Assembly (NCBI GenBank): GCA_028281425.1
Contig: JANQJX010000241.1
Span: 1 to 5,642 of the forward strand
Reading direction: 5' to 3'
Origin: Simkania sp.
GTDB taxonomy: Bacteria; Chlamydiota; Chlamydiia; Chlamydiales; Simkaniaceae
DNA length: 5,642 bases
The translations under genes were made by a program, and so were the position numbers. A model generated the notes under the pieces. That model was not told the origin of the DNA and searched no databases. It saw nothing but the letters and a program-made list of their open reading frames with translations. Shown piece by piece: positions 5,509-5,642 of this stretch (its first letter is position 1; every line of letters starts with the position of its first letter).

Positions 5509-5642
5509 AGTGCTCTGTCATGAATAAGATTTAGAGTTGCGAGTGTAGCTATGACGCAGAAGAAATATATTGTACGTCTTTCAAAAGACGAGCGAAATCA
5601 ACTCCAAGAGGTAATCAAGAAACTCAAGGGAACATCGCAACG
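5509..5642 (+). mobile_element. Left end of an IS630-family insertion sequence, cut by the window edge
   Basis: The rpsI stop (5503-5505) is followed at 5507-5510 by CTAG, the target favoured by IS630-type elements, which duplicate the central TA. The element would then begin with GTGCTCTGTCA and carry a 41-base lead to a transposase-like frame at 5551. The boundary is inferred from the target motif and the frame; the right end and second TA lie outside the window, so it is not confirmed. Confidence 0.6.
5551..5642 (+). CDS. IS630-family transposase, N-terminal part only
   Basis: Thirty codons are visible before the sequence ends. They read MTQKKYIVRLSKDERNQL followed by a lysine-rich helix, which matches the opening of many IS630-family transposases (K-K-Y-x-V-x-L-x-x-x-E-R-x-x-L). 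In those proteins this segment precedes a helix-turn-helix that recognises the element's ends, followed by a DDE catalytic domain; both would lie beyond the window. No strong Shine-Dalgarno is seen (GCGAG eight bases upstream). Whether the gene is intact cannot be judged here. Its position immediately behind rpsI means it could receive read-through transcription from the ribosomal operon. Confidence 0.75.
   Translation, partial: MTQKKYIVRLSKDERNQLQEVIKKLKGTSQ

Overview
The window looks like part of the chromosome of an environmental (non-Chlamydiaceae) chlamydia. The evidence is the rplM-rpsI pair, whose S9 C-terminus ends in the R-F-Q-F-S-K-R tail I associate with chlamydial S9, together with AT-rich codon use, a Fic protein, a membrane-anchored kinase-like protein and transposon debris. 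The placement rests on remembered family resemblance, not a search. The genus is not resolved; insertion-rich Parachlamydiales-type genomes such as Rhabdochlamydia or Simkania are a guess.

Layout. Bases 1-95 are a short tail beyond miaB with two small hairpins. Three genes follow on the minus strand, read right to left: a kinase-like membrane protein (3736-2834), a Fic-domain protein (2791-1565) and the tRNA methylthiotransferase miaB (1427-96). The kinase-like and Fic genes are 42 bases apart and probably form one transcription unit. MiaB is a housekeeping enzyme, separated from them by 137 bases.

Bases 3737-4636 hold no intact gene but are not featureless. They contain the N-terminal piece of a serine recombinase (resolvase), a 54-base imperfect tandem repeat, out-of-frame fragments that read like decayed coding sequence, and an imperfect inverted repeat of about 240 bases with a hairpin near its centre. 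I read this as a graveyard of mobile or duplicated DNA beside the accessory gene pair.

On the plus strand a good sigma-70-type promoter (TTGGCA, 17 bases, TATATT) drives rplM (L13) and rpsI (S9), two ribosomal proteins made from one operon. An IS630-family element begins 2-4 bases after the rpsI stop codon, at a CTAG site, and its transposase runs off the right edge.

The most interesting part is the kinase-like/Fic pair. Both proteins have a hydrophobic segment near the N-terminus and a nucleotide-handling (or formerly nucleotide-handling) domain. They may act together at a membrane or on host targets, but this is inference.
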